Positions 18,432 through 27,312 are shown, counted from the first letter of the stretch. The stretch: 64,000 nt of DNA from Hymenobacter translucens (GCF_020685205.1 NZ_JAJERB010000002.1:62001-126000), one strand, 5' to 3'. Notes: generated by a model from the letters alone, not told the origin. A program made the numbers and translations.

Positions 18432-18463
18432 CAAAAGTAGGAGTACTATTTCGAAAAACCAAA
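18432..18463 (-). promoter_or_regulatory. Promoter of rplU-rpmA
   Basis: On the minus strand TTTG (18460-18463), a 20-base spacer and TACTTTTG (18432-18439) match the Bacteroidota consensus at both elements. It predicts a leader of about 25 nt. Confidence 0.8.
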
Positions 18464-18566
18464 CCTAACTCACTAATCATCATTTAGTCTCCCCTACTTA
18501 ACCACTGTACGCATCCCCAGAAACCCGCCTTATAAGCACGTGCGCTGGGTGCACGAATAGCAATTT

Positions 18567-18679
18567 TGTGGATAAAACGAATTGTCCACACGCGTTTTGT
18601 GGATAACTCACCCGAAAAACCCGGTTTTATGGGCATTTGCCCAATTTTCGGGGCCCGACTGCCGGGCTGGTTATCCACA
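18567..18679. promoter_or_regulatory. Cluster of DnaA boxes upstream of nrdB
   Basis: Three exact TTATCCACA boxes lie at 18567-18575 (minus), 18598-18606 (minus) and 18671-18679 (plus). A fourth, TTGTCCACA, with one mismatch lies at 18582-18590 (plus). The first three sit 15-16 bp apart. The boxes fill the 480-bp gap between rplU and nrdB. E. coli nrdAB is DnaA-controlled through such boxes, so regulation is the simplest reading; a replication origin or DnaA-titration site is possible. Confidence 0.7.
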
Positions 18680-18753
18680 GCCAATCAGATTCATACAGAA
18701 AAATTAACGGAAGAAAAATCTGTTTTCGCCGGAATCTTCCCGGGGGTCGGGTT

Positions 18754-18761
18754 TATATTTG
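18754..18761 (+). promoter_or_regulatory. Possible -7 element of nrdB
   Basis: TATATTTG fits TAnnTTTG and lies about 120 bp before the nrdB ATG, just downstream of the DnaA boxes. No convincing -33 TTTG was found, so this is tentative. Confidence 0.4.
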
Positions 18762-18880
18762 ATGCTGAATCCGGGCCGGCTCCCGGCATAAACCGCTCAA
18801 AACTTTCTCCGCTACTGTCGGGTTGGCAAGAGCAACTGCCCCGGCCCGGCTGATCTTTCGCCAACACTTTTTCTTCTGCT

Positions 18881-19840
18881 ATGGAACCGCTGCTCGTCGA
18901 AAACCCCAACCGCTTCGTTCTCTTCCCCATCCAGAACAACGACGTCTGGCAGATGTACAAGAAGGCCGAAGCCTCCTTCTGGACGGCCGAGGAAATCGAC
19001 CTTTCCCAGGACCAGAAAGACTGGGAAAACCTCAACGACAACGAGAAGCACTTCATCTCCCACGTGCTGGCTTTCTTCGCGGCCTCCGACGGCATCGTAA
19101 ACGAGAACCTGGCCGTGAACTTCATGCAGGAAGTGCAGATGCCCGAGGCGCGCTGCTTCTACGGCTTCCAGATCATGATGGAAAACATTCACTCGGAGAC
19201 GTACTCCCTGCTGATTGACACCTACATCAAGAATCCCCAGGAAAAGGACCGCCTCTTCAACGCCCTCGAAACCGTGCCCTGCGTGAAGAAGAAGGGCGAG
19301 TGGGCCCTGAAGTGGATCAACTCCGAGAACTTCGCCGAGCGCATCATCGCCTTTGCCGCCGTGGAAGGCATCTTCTTCTCCGGCTCGTTCTGCTCGATCT
19401 TCTGGCTGAAAAAGCGCGGCCTGATGCCCGGCCTGACGTTCTCCAACGAGCTCATCAGCCGCGACGAGGGCCTGCACTGCGACTTCGCCTGCCTGCTCTA
19501 CAGCTACCTGCAAAGCAAGCTCTCCGAGGAGCGCGTGCACAGCATCATCCGCGACGCTGTGAGCATCGAGCAGGAGTTTGTGACCGACGCGCTGCCCGTG
19601 AACCTGATCGGCATGAACGCCAAGAGCATGAGCCAGTACATCGAGTTCGTGGCCGACCGCCTGCTCCAGAGCCTGGGCTACAGCAAGATCTACAACGCCA
19701 CCAACCCCTTCGACTTCATGGAAATGATTTCGCTGCAGGGCAAAACCAACTTCTTCGAGAAGCGCGTCGCCGAGTACCAGAAAGCCGGCGTAATGAGCGA
19801 AAGAACCGAAAACGCCTTCTCCCTCGACGAGGACTTTTAA
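18881..19840 (+). CDS. nrdB: Class I ribonucleotide reductase, beta subunit
   Basis: The radical-generating subunit, 319 residues. By alignment with mouse R2 the metal ligands are Asp70 ([10 protein letters not shown]), Glu101 and His104 (MENIHSETY), Glu162, Glu196 and His199 ([10 protein letters not shown]), and the radical-bearing Tyr is Tyr108. The [24 protein letters not shown] block is of the eukaryotic-like R2 type. The C-terminal tail ([10 protein letters not shown]) is the docking peptide for the alpha subunit. A terminator follows, and nrdA lies about 0.9 kb downstream with a DUF559 unit between them. Confidence 0.97.
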   Translation: MEPLLVENPNRFVLFPIQNNDVWQMYKKAEASFWTAEEIDLSQDQKDWENLNDNEKHFISHVLAFFAASDGIVNENLAVNFMQEVQMPEARCFYGFQIMMENIHSETYSLLIDTYIKNPQEKDRLFNALETVPCVKKKGEWALKWINSENFAERIIAFAAVEGIFFSGSFCSIFWLKKRGLMPGLTFSNELISRDEGLHCDFACLLYSYLQSKLSEERVHSIIRDAVSIEQEFVTDALPVNLIGMNAKSMSQYIEFVADRLLQSLGYSKIYNATNPFDFMEMISLQGKTNFFEKRVAEYQKAGVMSERTENAFSLDEDF

Positions 19841-19864
19841 TCGTCACTCAGAAGCCAATCACAA

Positions 19865-19898
19865 AAAGAGGCCTGCAACCAGTGTTGCAGGCCTCTTT
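19865..19898 (+). terminator. Rho-independent terminator after nrdB
   Basis: AAAGAGGCCTGCAAC (19865-19879) pairs with GTTGCAGGCCTCTTT (19884-19898) around loop CAGT. This 15-bp perfect stem makes nrdB a separate transcription unit from nrdA. Confidence 0.9.
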
Positions 19899-19959
19899 GT
19901 TATGCAGAAGAGGTCGTTGCGGTTAGAAAAAGCGGGAAACAGGGGCTAGAGCTAGAAAG

Positions 19960-20379
19960 CTAGTTCCCCTCCTCAGATGAGGAGGGGCCAGGGGTGGTTG
20001 ACAATCGTTGATCATCCCGAAACTCTGCCTCAATCCCCGCCAGCACCCCATCCAGCTGCCTAAGCACCTGTTCGTTTTCGAACCGCAGCACCCGCAGCCC
20101 CAGTTCGGCCAGATACGCCGACCGCTCGGCATCCCGGGCCTCTCCACTCACCGTGAAATGCCCGGCCCCATCGAGCTCAACGACCAGCTTTTCCTGCGGG
20201 CAGTAGAAGTCAACAATGTAAGAACCAATGCCATGCTGACGGCGGAACTTACGACCCGCCAGCTGACTGCTCTTTAAAGCCCGCCAGAGAACGACTTCAG
20301 CGAGGGTAAGGTGGTTACGCAGCTCCCGGCGGATGGGCTTCTGATAGCCCAGGTTATGCACGTGGTTGGTATCAGGCAT
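19960..20379 (-). CDS. DUF559 (Vsr-like) endonuclease-domain protein
   Basis: A 139-residue protein of the DUF559 family, related to very-short-patch-repair endonucleases. Seen: PIRRELRNHLTLAEVVLWRAL, GRKFRRQHGIGSYIVDFYCP (with the conserved Asp), KLVVELDGAGHF (ExxxxxD-like active-site strand) and LRVLRFENEQVL. ATG at 20379 (MPDTNHVHNLGYQ) is the natural start. The C-terminal tail is encoded by the left repeat copy and is rich in Ser, Pro and Gly. Function in cells is unknown; a repair or self-propagation role is inference. Confidence 0.88.
   Translation of the reverse strand: MPDTNHVHNLGYQKPIRRELRNHLTLAEVVLWRALKSSQLAGRKFRRQHGIGSYIVDFYCPQEKLVVELDGAGHFTVSGEARDAERSAYLAELGLRVLRFENEQVLRQLDGVLAGIEAEFRDDQRLSTTPGPSSSEEGN
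19962..20000. repeat. Left copy of the DUF559-flanking repeat
   Basis: AGTT, then the hairpin CCCCTCCTC-AGAT-GAGGAGGGG, then CCAGGGGTGGTTG. It encodes the last residues (TTPGPSSSEEGN) and stop region of the DUF559 protein, so the gene ends inside the repeat. Confidence 0.8.
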
Positions 20380-20420
20380 AGCGGATAAAAGGTTAGTTGC
20401 CCAAAGTAAACAACGACGAC

Positions 20421-20468
20421 CAACCACCCCGCCCTTCGGGCACCCCTCCTTATCCAAGGAGGGGAACT
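20421..20468. repeat. Right copy of the DUF559-flanking repeat
   Basis: Inverted relative to the left copy: CAACCACCCC, then the small hairpin GCCC-TTC-GGGC, then CCCCTCCTT-ATCC-AAGGAGGGG and AACT. It lies about 40 bp upstream of the DUF559 start, so its hairpins could fold near that gene's promoter. Confidence 0.8.
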
Positions 20469-20609
20469 GGGTTCTGCCTGCTGCTTAGCTCCCCGGGACC
20501 TTTACCAATTCCCCACGAATCCGCCAACCTGAAATACGGGGAGGCGATGGTGCTATATAGTGGCCTTTCGATTCCCAAAAACGGCCTGAACTGTACCGTT
20601 TTAGCGCTA

Positions 20610-20618
20610 TGTGGAAAA
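20610..20618 (-). promoter_or_regulatory. DnaA-box-like site upstream of nrdA
   Basis: TTTTCCACA on the minus strand differs from TTATCCACA at one base. It lies in the 307-bp gap between the DUF559 unit and nrdA, the only other recognisable site there. Together with the cluster before nrdB it suggests shared control, but a single one-mismatch site is weak. Confidence 0.3.
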
Positions 20619-20775
20619 CTTCTAAAGTTTCCGTTTGTCCTACCCGGCAGAAGCGAATATCTTCCGCATCAAGAACGCCGGAACAGCCGCCGGCTCCCCC
20701 TTTTCCCGCTTAGTGTCCCCGCCCTTTCAAGGCGTGGTGTATCCATACCAAAAACCAACGCAACCGCACACGCTT

Positions 20776-23154
20776 ATGCTGGTAATCAAACGCGACGGCC
20801 GCCGCGAATCCGTGAAGTTCGATAAAGTTACGGCGCGCATCGAGAAGCTCTGCTACGGGCTCAACATGGTGTATGTCTCCCCGATCGAAGTGGCCAAGAA
20901 GGTCATCGACGGTATCTACGACGGCGTGACGACCGTGGAGCTCGACAACCTGGCGGCCGAAACCGCCGCCTCGCTCACCACCAAGCACCCCGACTACGCC
21001 ATCCTGGCCGCCCGCATTGCCGTCAGCAACCTGCACAAGGTGACCTCCAAGTCGTTTAGCAGCACGATGAAGCGGCTCTACACCTACGAGGACCCCAAGA
21101 CCGGCGAAAACGCGTCCCTCATTGCCAAGGACGTGTGGGAGGTGATTCACAAGCACGCCGCCACCCTCGACTCGGCCATTCTCTACGACCGCGACTACAG
21201 CTACGACTACTTCGGCTTCAAAACCCTGGAGCGCAGCTACCTGCTCCGCGTCGACGGCAAAGTCATTGAGCGGCCCCAGCACATGCTGATGCGCGTGGCC
21301 ATCGGCATTCACAAGCACGACATCGAGTCGGCGCTGGAAACCTACGATCTGATGAGCGAGCGGTGGTTTACCCACGCCACGCCCACCCTGTTCAACGCCG
21401 GCTCGCCCAAGCCCCAGCTGAGCTCTTGCTTCCTGCTCACGATGAAGGACGACTCCATCACGGGCATCTACGACACGCTCAAGAACTGCGCGCAGATTTC
21501 GCAGAGCGCCGGCGGCATCGGCCTGAGCATCCACAACGTGCGGGCCACCGGCTCCTACATCAAGGGCACCAACGGCACGTCCAACGGCATCATCCCGATG
21601 CTGAAGGTGTTCAACGACACGGCCCGCTACGTGGACCAGGGCGGCGGCAAGCGCAAAGGCGCCTTCGCCATCTACATCGAGCCCTGGCACGCCGACATCT
21701 TCGACTTCCTGGACCTGAAGAAAAACCACGGCAAAGAGGAAAACCGCGCCCGCGACCTGTTCTACGCCCTCTGGACGCCCGACCTGTTCATGAAGCGGGT
21801 CGAGGAGAACGGCGACTGGACGCTGATGTGCCCCAACGAGTGCCCCGGCCTGGGCGAAAGCTGGGGCGAGGAGTTTGAACGCCTCTACCGCAAGTACGAG
21901 AAGGAAGGCCGCGGCCGCCGCACCGTGAAAGCGCAGGACCTCTGGTTCGCCATCCTGGAGAGCCAGACCGAGACCGGCACGCCCTACATGCTGTTTAAGG
22001 ACGCCGCCAACCGCAAGAGCAACCAGCAGAACCTCGGCACCATCAAGAGCTCCAACCTCTGCACCGAGATTATGGAGTACACCGACGAGAACGAGATTGC
22101 CGTCTGCAACCTCGCCTCGCTGGCGCTGCCCCGCTACGTGAAAGAGGAGAACGGCAAGATCTTCTTCGACCACCAGAAGCTGTACGACGTGACCTATCAC
22201 GCCACCAAGAACCTGAACAAGGTGATTGACATCAACTTCTACCCGGTGCCCGAAGCCGAGCGTAGCAACCGCCGCCACCGCCCCATCGGGCTGGGCGTGC
22301 AGGGCCTGGCCGATACCTTCATTGCCCTGCGCATGCCCTTCGAGAGCGACGAAGCCACGGGCCTGAACAAGGACATCTTCGAGACGATCTACTTCGCGGC
22401 CATGACGGCCTCCAAGGACCTGGCCATCAAGGACGGCGCCTACGAAACCTTCCCCGGCTCGCCCCTGAGCAAGGGCCAGTTCCAGTTCGACCTCTGGAAC
22501 GTGACGCCCGACTCGGGCCGCTGGGACTGGGAAACCCTGCGCCACCAGGTGATGGAGCACGGCGTGCGCAACTCCCTGCTCGTAGCGCCCATGCCGACCG
22601 CCTCGACCGCGCAGATCCTGGGCAACAACGAGTCGTTTGAGCCCTACACCTCCAACATCTACGTGCGGCGCGTGCTGAGCGGGGAGTTCATGGTGGTAAA
22701 CAAGCACCTGCTCAAGGACCTCATCAAGCTCGGCATCTGGAACGAGCAGATGAAGAACGACATCATCGCCGCCAACGGCTCGGTGCAGAACATCGACCGG
22801 ATTCCCCAGCACATCAAGGACCTCTACAAGACGGTGTGGGAGATTTCGCAGCGCCGCATCATCGACATGTCGGCCGACCGGGGCGCGTACATCTGCCAGA
22901 GCCAGAGCCTGAACCTGCACGTGATGAACGTGAACTTCGGTAAGCTCACCTCCATGCACTTCCACTCCTGGAAGAAGGGCCTGAAGACCGGCATGTACTA
23001 CCTGCGCACCAAAGCCGCCGCCGACGCCATCAAGTTCACGGTGCAGAAACAGGCCGCCGAGACCCTGGAGCCGCTCACCGTATCGGCCCAGAACCAGTCC
23101 GACATGGCCTGCTCCCTGGATAACCCGGACGCCTGCGAGGCCTGCGGGTCGTAA
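20776..23154 (+). CDS. nrdA: Class I ribonucleotide reductase, alpha subunit
   Basis: The catalytic subunit, 792 residues from the ATG at 20776 ([18 protein letters not shown]), the normal beginning of the ATP-cone. Seen: ATP-cone (about 1-90), [11 protein letters not shown] (first redox Cys), [21 protein letters not shown] (thiyl Cys with Asn and Glu partners), [11 protein letters not shown] (second redox Cys), [20 protein letters not shown], and the C-terminal DACEACGS with the shuttle cysteines. The in-frame sequence before 20776 does not resemble the family. A terminator follows. Confidence 0.97.
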   Translation: MLVIKRDGRRESVKFDKVTARIEKLCYGLNMVYVSPIEVAKKVIDGIYDGVTTVELDNLAAETAASLTTKHPDYAILAARIAVSNLHKVTSKSFSSTMKRLYTYEDPKTGENASLIAKDVWEVIHKHAATLDSAILYDRDYSYDYFGFKTLERSYLLRVDGKVIERPQHMLMRVAIGIHKHDIESALETYDLMSERWFTHATPTLFNAGSPKPQLSSCFLLTMKDDSITGIYDTLKNCAQISQSAGGIGLSIHNVRATGSYIKGTNGTSNGIIPMLKVFNDTARYVDQGGGKRKGAFAIYIEPWHADIFDFLDLKKNHGKEENRARDLFYALWTPDLFMKRVEENGDWTLMCPNECPGLGESWGEEFERLYRKYEKEGRGRRTVKAQDLWFAILESQTETGTPYMLFKDAANRKSNQQNLGTIKSSNLCTEIMEYTDENEIAVCNLASLALPRYVKEENGKIFFDHQKLYDVTYHATKNLNKVIDINFYPVPEAERSNRRHRPIGLGVQGLADTFIALRMPFESDEATGLNKDIFETIYFAAMTASKDLAIKDGAYETFPGSPLSKGQFQFDLWNVTPDSGRWDWETLRHQVMEHGVRNSLLVAPMPTASTAQILGNNESFEPYTSNIYVRRVLSGEFMVVNKHLLKDLIKLGIWNEQMKNDIIAANGSVQNIDRIPQHIKDLYKTVWEISQRRIIDMSADRGAYICQSQSLNLHVMNVNFGKLTSMHFHSWKKGLKTGMYYLRTKAAADAIKFTVQKQAAETLEPLTVSAQNQSDMACSLDNPDACEACGS

Positions 23155-23172
23155 GAGTAGCCTGTATTAGCT

Positions 23173-23209
23173 AAAAGCCGCCGTTTCTTCCTGAAACGGC
23201 GGCTTTTTT
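23173..23209 (+). terminator. Rho-independent terminator after nrdA
   Basis: AAAAGCCGCCGTTTC (23173-23187) pairs perfectly with GAAACGGCGGCTTTT (23193-23207) around TTCCT and is followed by further T. Confidence 0.93.
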
Positions 23210-23347
23210 ACATCTCAGCCGAGTCGGCACTGCTAGTCGATTAATAGCCTGACCGGTGCGGAATAGAACCGCCGCCTGGCGCGGTCTGGGCGGCGCTGTT
23301 GTTCTAACGGAGAGGATAATTGGTGGTAACAATTCCTATCTTCAGTG

Positions 23348-23692
23348 ATGCTAATACCACTTCTACTAGGGCTTCAGCTGTGGGGAGGCTCAGTTGCCCC
23401 GAAACCAACGCTTGAACTGACGGTGAAGTACATGTTCTATGCCTGCGAGCCGTGCCCCTCTGCCTATCACGTAATCAGTAGCACTACTCTACAAGGACAA
23501 TCCTTGATAGGCCATGATATTGCCATTAGTTACCAAGGCAAGCCCTTTGCTGAAAGCCCTTCATTCCCGGCCATCAGTAAAACGAGAAACCGGTTTCTGG
23601 TCCAGGGTTATCTGCAGCCGCGCACCATCAGCGACTACCTGCTTTTCAACGACCGAACAGTAGAAGCAGCGAGTATTCGTTGGTTGCCGTAG
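23348..23692 (+). CDS. Small secreted protein of unknown function
   Basis: A 114-residue protein with a hydrophobic N-terminal export signal (MLIPLLLGLQLWGG) and two cysteines in a short Cys-Glu-Pro-Cys motif (YACEPCPSAYHV) that could bind metal or form a disulfide after export. The remainder is beta-strand-like. No family was recognised. The GTG three bases upstream is an alternative start. Base composition here is noticeably less GC-rich than in nrdA, which fits an accessory gene. Confidence 0.55.
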   Translation: MLIPLLLGLQLWGGSVAPKPTLELTVKYMFYACEPCPSAYHVISSTTLQGQSLIGHDIAISYQGKPFAESPSFPAISKTRNRFLVQGYLQPRTISDYLLFNDRTVEAASIRWLP

Positions 23693-23755
23693 GCCCGCAG
23701 CTCACGCGTTTTTGAGTTTCCTGCGTTTGCTCTTACCTCTCCTCTATTCCTTCCA

Positions 23756-24217
23756 ATGCACTCAGTCCTTATTGCTTGCCGCCTGTTATTCCTATCCCCG
23801 AACGCATTGTCAGGGGCTGAACCTTCAGGATTTGCTACAGCAGTGCTGCAGGTAACTCCTGAAAGGGCATTTACCACCCTTTGTAACGATGCGGCCGAGG
23901 TACTGCGGCGCGCGTTGGCCGAACCAAACGATGCGAAAGCACTGGCCTTATTGCAGAGCGGGAGCACTCCTATTCTGAAACGCAAGCAGCAGCTTGCCCC
24001 AGCGTTCAGCAAGTGGATTAAGACTTTGTCGCCCCCTCAGCGGCAGAGCTTCGCGCAACGCATAATGGTGAACAATGGCATGATCAAGTACCTCCAGTTG
24101 ATGGAACACGATAAGAAGCTCAATGCTCGTATTGAGCGCAATCCTAAGCTGATGGCTGCTGTGACCAACTTAACTGCAGTAATGCAGATGGAGGTAGAGA
24201 CTCCCGCGCTTCCTTGA
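23756..24217 (+). CDS. Predicted helical protein of unknown function
   Basis: A 153-residue protein with a short hydrophobic start (LIACRLLFLSPNALSG) that may be a weak export signal, followed by mostly helical, Lys/Arg-rich sequence (LKRKQQLAPAFSKWIKTLSP, MVNNGMIKYLQLMEHDKKL). No domain recognised. It follows the previous small gene by 63 bp on the same strand and shares its lower GC content; the two may have arrived together (inference). Confidence 0.5.
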   Translation: MHSVLIACRLLFLSPNALSGAEPSGFATAVLQVTPERAFTTLCNDAAEVLRRALAEPNDAKALALLQSGSTPILKRKQQLAPAFSKWIKTLSPPQRQSFAQRIMVNNGMIKYLQLMEHDKKLNARIERNPKLMAAVTNLTAVMQMEVETPALP

Positions 24218-24314
24218 TCTTGGTTACTCCAGTGATGCTCTAGCACCCCGCGTCCCTCCCGCAGCTCAGGAACTTAGGTGTTGTCCCACGAGGTACCTAT
24301 GCGCGGGAAACGAG

Positions 24315-24896
24315 CTACTGTGCTGGAGTCTCCCTTTCCGCCAGCAACGCATCAATAGCCGCAGCTTCTGCTTCCAGGGCTTCGGCCCGCAGGCGGAGCA
24401 GGTGGTAGTCGGCGGCGTGCTGGGGGCGGAACCGGTTGGGCAGGCGCTCCAGCCAGGGGCGCAGGTCTTCCAGCCAGGCTTTGTCGGTGCCGCTGTCGGG
24501 GGCGAGCAGCTCGGCCAGCACGGTGGGCAGGGCCTGCTGCCAGCGGGCGGCGTACACGGCCCGGGCTACCAGCGGCTCCATATCCCAGCGCAGCAGCACG
24601 GCCTGCCGGCGGCACTGGTCGCGGCGGGCCTCCAGCGGGCCGGGCGCCGGAACGGGGGCCGTAGCGGGCAGCGCCAGGCTTCCGCCCCGCTCCGGGGGCG
24701 TGGCGGGCAGGTGGCGGAGCAAAGGCAGCAGGCGGTGGTGCAGAGTCAAACTCAGGTCGCGCCGCCCGGACTCGACGTGGCCGATGATGGCCTTGCCCAC
24801 GTCCAGAAACAACGACAGCTCTGTCTGGCTCAGGCCAAAGAAGCGGCGCACGGCGCCAACGGGAGTAGAATCGGAGATAAACCGGCGGACTGTCAT
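24315..24896 (-). CDS. HTH (Cro/C1-type) transcriptional regulator
   Basis: A 193-residue protein whose first 65 residues form a Cro/C1 helix-turn-helix (VRRFFGLSQTELSLFLDVGKAIIGHVESGRRDLSL); the rest is Ala/Leu/Arg-rich helix without a recognised ligand domain. ATG at 24896 (MTVRRFISDS) starts just before the HTH; an upstream ATG at 24932 would lie inside the operator region. Copies of TGTAGAC, one of them an 18-bp palindrome, lie upstream, which suggests autoregulation. Confidence 0.75.
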   Translation of the reverse strand: MTVRRFISDSTPVGAVRRFFGLSQTELSLFLDVGKAIIGHVESGRRDLSLTLHHRLLPLLRHLPATPPERGGSLALPATAPVPAPGPLEARRDQCRRQAVLLRWDMEPLVARAVYAARWQQALPTVLAELLAPDSGTDKAWLEDLRPWLERLPNRFRPQHAADYHLLRLRAEALEAEAAAIDALLAERETPAQ

Positions 24897-24904
24897 AATG
24901 GAGT

Positions 24905-24984
24905 TTGTAGACTTACTATCTAAAATAAGCAAAAGGTCTACAAGCTTGTAGACTTCTCATCGGCTTTTCTCTGAATCGTCTACA
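24905..24984. promoter_or_regulatory. Operator region with repeated GTCTACA/TGTAGAC sites
   Basis: A perfect 18-bp palindrome GTCTACAAGCTTGTAGAC lies at 24936-24953, flanked by single half-sites TTGTAGAC (24905-24912) and GTCTACA (24978-24984). This arrangement directly upstream of an HTH gene is typical of cooperative binding by its own product. Confidence 0.65.
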
Positions 24985-25346
24985 TCGCGGTTAAAGCCAG
25001 CGGGAGCTGGCTGAAGCCTCATTTTGCCCGGAAATAAATATCCGATTCTGGTCGGGCAATACGCCTGTTACGCCGGATTTTCACGGTTCTGGCGCGGTAG
25101 ATCGGTGAAAGCAAAAAGTCTGATTATCGCGTGATTTCGTTTTTCAGCCGGATGGTGATTGAGTAGCTTTCTCAGGAATTCAGGCTCTTGCCACCTACTG
25201 CAATGCTTACCGCTCCTGTTCCCTCGCCTCCGGGGAATTCCCGCCCGCTGCCTGCCGAAAAGGCAACCCGGAAGACAAGGCCGTCCCGCCTGACCGGCTT
25301 TCCAGCTAGAGACAGTTTTTAAGTTTACCCCCCTTTTCCTCTCGCC
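24985..25346 (+). other. Intergenic region without a recognisable gene
   Basis: About 360 bp between the operator region and the next plus-strand gene. The region 25030-25150 is moderately AT-rich and may hold promoters, but no consensus pair, hairpin or conserved frame was found. Confidence 0.4.
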
Positions 25347-25796
25347 ATGACTATCCTACGATGCGTGTTCCTGCTGGCGCTGCTTAGCCTGGGCAGTGTA
25401 TCCTGCAGTTTTGCCCAGTCGGTGCCCGCCTCACCGACGCCAGTGGCCCGCCCCGCTCTGCTCACCCGAGCCGATACGGTGGCCGCCCTGCACGAGCTGT
25501 TTCAGACCAAGCGCCAGGCAAATAAATCCTACCTGGTGGCCGTGCCGATAACCATCGGCCTGACGGTGGTAGCCATTGGCGTATCGGCCGTCAATGCCCT
25601 GAGCAGCTCCAAGCCGAGCGCTGTACCGGCAGTAGCCAGCCTCGGGGTAGGTGTCGGCGTCACCTCGACCGTACTAGCCGGCTACCTGCGCTATACCAAA
25701 GGCCGGGAGCGGGAGGTAATCGAGAAGTATGAGCAGAAAAAGAAGCTGCCTGGCTGGGTCTGGCGGAAGCTGGCCGAGCAGCAGGCCAAGCGCTAA
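25347..25796 (+). CDS. Exported membrane protein of unknown function
   Basis: A 149-residue protein. Seen: signal peptide (MTILRCVFLLALLSLGSVSC, with a Cys that could be a lipobox, before SFAQ), a short helix (ADTVAALHELFQTKRQ), two transmembrane-like segments (SYLVAVPITIGLTVVAIGV and VASLGVGVGVTSTVLAGYL) and a basic C-terminal tail (KYEQKKKLPGWVWRKLAEQQ). No family recognised. Confidence 0.6.
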   Translation: MTILRCVFLLALLSLGSVSCSFAQSVPASPTPVARPALLTRADTVAALHELFQTKRQANKSYLVAVPITIGLTVVAIGVSAVNALSSSKPSAVPAVASLGVGVGVTSTVLAGYLRYTKGREREVIEKYEQKKKLPGWVWRKLAEQQAKR

Positions 25797-26216
25797 CGCG
25801 GCTGCCCGGCCGGGGCCGGGTTGTCTCGGGCCCGGAGCGACCAGGCCCTGGCCAGCTGTTCTGTTTGCTTTTCAATCGGCACGTTTCCCACGCGCAGGGC
25901 ATCCTGCAACAAGGCTTTCCGGCGTTTCCGGTGCCTCTTCCCGTTGGAATCTACTGGGACACCCTTAGCCTACTCGTCGGCCGCGGCACTGGTCTGCCTC
26001 CGCCCCGGATAGGCACTCCACTAGCGGCGGGCATTATGGCAACCGACGCAGGCAATACTGCTGCCTGCTACCTGAGCAAATTTTTCGGGCCTATCGTGCC
26101 AAACATGGCTCCGCTAGTCCTGTTGCTGCAGCCGCTGTTCGCAATCTTTGGCTTGGTTACGGCGCCGGGCTTGTACCGGTCGGGAGCCGACTGCTGCCTG
26201 CTTTGCCAGATTGGGC
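25797..26216 (+). other. 420-bp stretch without a supported gene
   Basis: A reading frame of 150 codons crosses 25865-26317 but runs antisense into the decayed NTF2-like gene, has no recognisable motif and odd composition. No hairpin or promoter stands out. It may be decayed sequence. Confidence 0.35.
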
Positions 26217-26617
26217 CTAGGCCCGCTCGTAGCAGGGGTAGCGGCGCTGCCGGTAGATCTTTCCGTCTTTCAGCTCAAAGATTACGCACAGCTGCGCGGC
26301 CATCCGCTCCCCGCTGAGCAGGGGCCCGATGTTACGAATAGCCGTAGCCTCCCACCGGCCTTCTACCAGGATGCTGCCGTCGGGGCAGACCTGGGTGTGG
26401 CTCACGGCGAACTGGGGTCTGCCAGAATCTCACGGGCCAGCCGGATGTTTTCCAGTATCTCCGTGAAGTTGCGCCGCTGAATGGTCGCGTTCAGGATGCT
26501 GGGGTACTCCGTCTGCTCAACGTCGGGATGCAGCACGGCGGCGTAGGCTTCCGGGTTAGTGTCGAATGTATCAACCAAGTCGATATACGCGCTGATAACT
26601 GCAAGTTGCTGGTTCAT
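26217..26617 (-). pseudogene. SnoaL/NTF2-like protein gene broken by a frameshift
   Basis: Two overlapping frames together encode one SnoaL/NTF2-like protein. The first (MNQQLAVISAYIDLVDTF ... REILADP) stops at 26402; the second carries SHTQVCPDGSILVEGRWEAT and ends YERA at 26217. One added C in the run of four at 26414-26417 restores a continuous frame reading ADPQFAVSHTQV. This is either a true single-base deletion or a homopolymer sequencing error. The intact protein would be about 133 residues, normal for this fold. An upstream ATG at 26647 is the alternative start. Confidence 0.75.
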
Positions 26618-26739
26618 GCTGGGCAGTACGGAAAAAATGTCGGGCAAGATAAGCCAAGCGGCGGAAATAGCCCCGAATTCTCCTAACGCAAATTCGCGTC
26701 TATATTGCTGTCCGGGTTGTTTTCCCGTATACGCCTCCC

Positions 26740-27312
26740 ATGATTCCGCTTATCACCCATACTCCCCGCCTCACCTTGCTGGCGGCCAGCCGGGCCCTGC
26801 TTACTGCCGAACTGCACAAGCCCCACTACTTTCCCGTGCTGCTGGGAGCCGTCCTGCCGGCGGAGTGGCCGACCGGCGAGTACGACCGCGACGCTATGGA
26901 GTTTTTCCTGGAAAAACTCACCACCGGGGGGCGCACCGCCGCTGGCTGGTACGCCTGGTACGCGATTCACAAAGCTACGCCCACTACGCCGGCCACGCTC
27001 GTGGGCGCGGGGGGCTTTATGGGGCCGCCCGACGCGCAGGGAACCGCGGAAATCGGCTATTCGGTGGCCCCGGACTGGCAGCGGCAGGGCGTCGCCACCG
27101 AGCTGGTGGCCGGGCTGGTGCAGCAGGCGGCGCATACCGGGCAGGTTCGGCGCCTTGTTGCCCACACCGATCCGGATAACCTGCCTTCCCAGGGCGTGCT
27201 GCTCCGCAACGGATTTGAGCCCAATGGGCACAACGCCGAAGGGCAGCTGCGCTTCGAGCGGGCCGTGGAGCCAAAGGAGCCCGAACCCGCCGGCAGCTTC
27301 CCGCTGCGCTAA
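26740..27312 (+). CDS. GNAT-family N-acetyltransferase (RimJ/RimL-like)
   Basis: A 190-residue acyl-CoA transferase. Seen: ITHTPRLTLLAAS at the start, LVGAGGFMGPPDAQGTAEIGYSVA, the acetyl-CoA loop RQGVATELVAGLVQQA (Q/RxxGxG/A form), AHTDPDNLPSQGVLLRNGFE. This is the RimJ/RimL-type single GNAT domain. The acceptor substrate is unknown. It is divergent from the broken NTF2-like gene. Confidence 0.88.
   Translation: MIPLITHTPRLTLLAASRALLTAELHKPHYFPVLLGAVLPAEWPTGEYDRDAMEFFLEKLTTGGRTAAGWYAWYAIHKATPTTPATLVGAGGFMGPPDAQGTAEIGYSVAPDWQRQGVATELVAGLVQQAAHTGQVRRLVAHTDPDNLPSQGVLLRNGFEPNGHNAEGQLRFERAVEPKEPEPAGSFPLR

Larger units (their letters stand above)
19962..20468. mobile_element. Candidate mobile unit: DUF559 gene bounded by inverted repeats
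   Basis: Inverted copies of one repeat bound a single gene: 19962-20000 on the left and 20421-20468 on the right. Each copy starts or ends with AGTTCCCCTCCT, contains its own hairpin and ends at GGGTGGTTG. The right copy has an extra internal GCCC-TTC-GGGC hairpin. The unit sits in the nrdB-nrdA gap. No target-site duplication is obvious. Mobility is inferred from the structure only. Confidence 0.55.

Noticed and set aside
20551..20560. CTATATAG upstream of nrdA as a possible NrdR box
   Set aside because: The NrdR consensus has ten bases between and including its C and G (CwAtATaTwG); this site has eight, and no second box is found at the usual spacing.
20710..22965. A 751-codon open frame on the minus strand over nrdA
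   Set aside because: It is the antisense shadow of a GC-rich, codon-biased gene; composition is Val/Gly/Leu-heavy without domains. Similar long shadows occur over the M16 gene (61904-63853 plus), gpmI (46554-48038 plus) and the SusC gene (195-1454 plus).
25865..26317. 150-codon plus-strand frame
   Set aside because: It runs antisense into the broken NTF2-like gene, lacks a plausible start region and has no recognisable motif.
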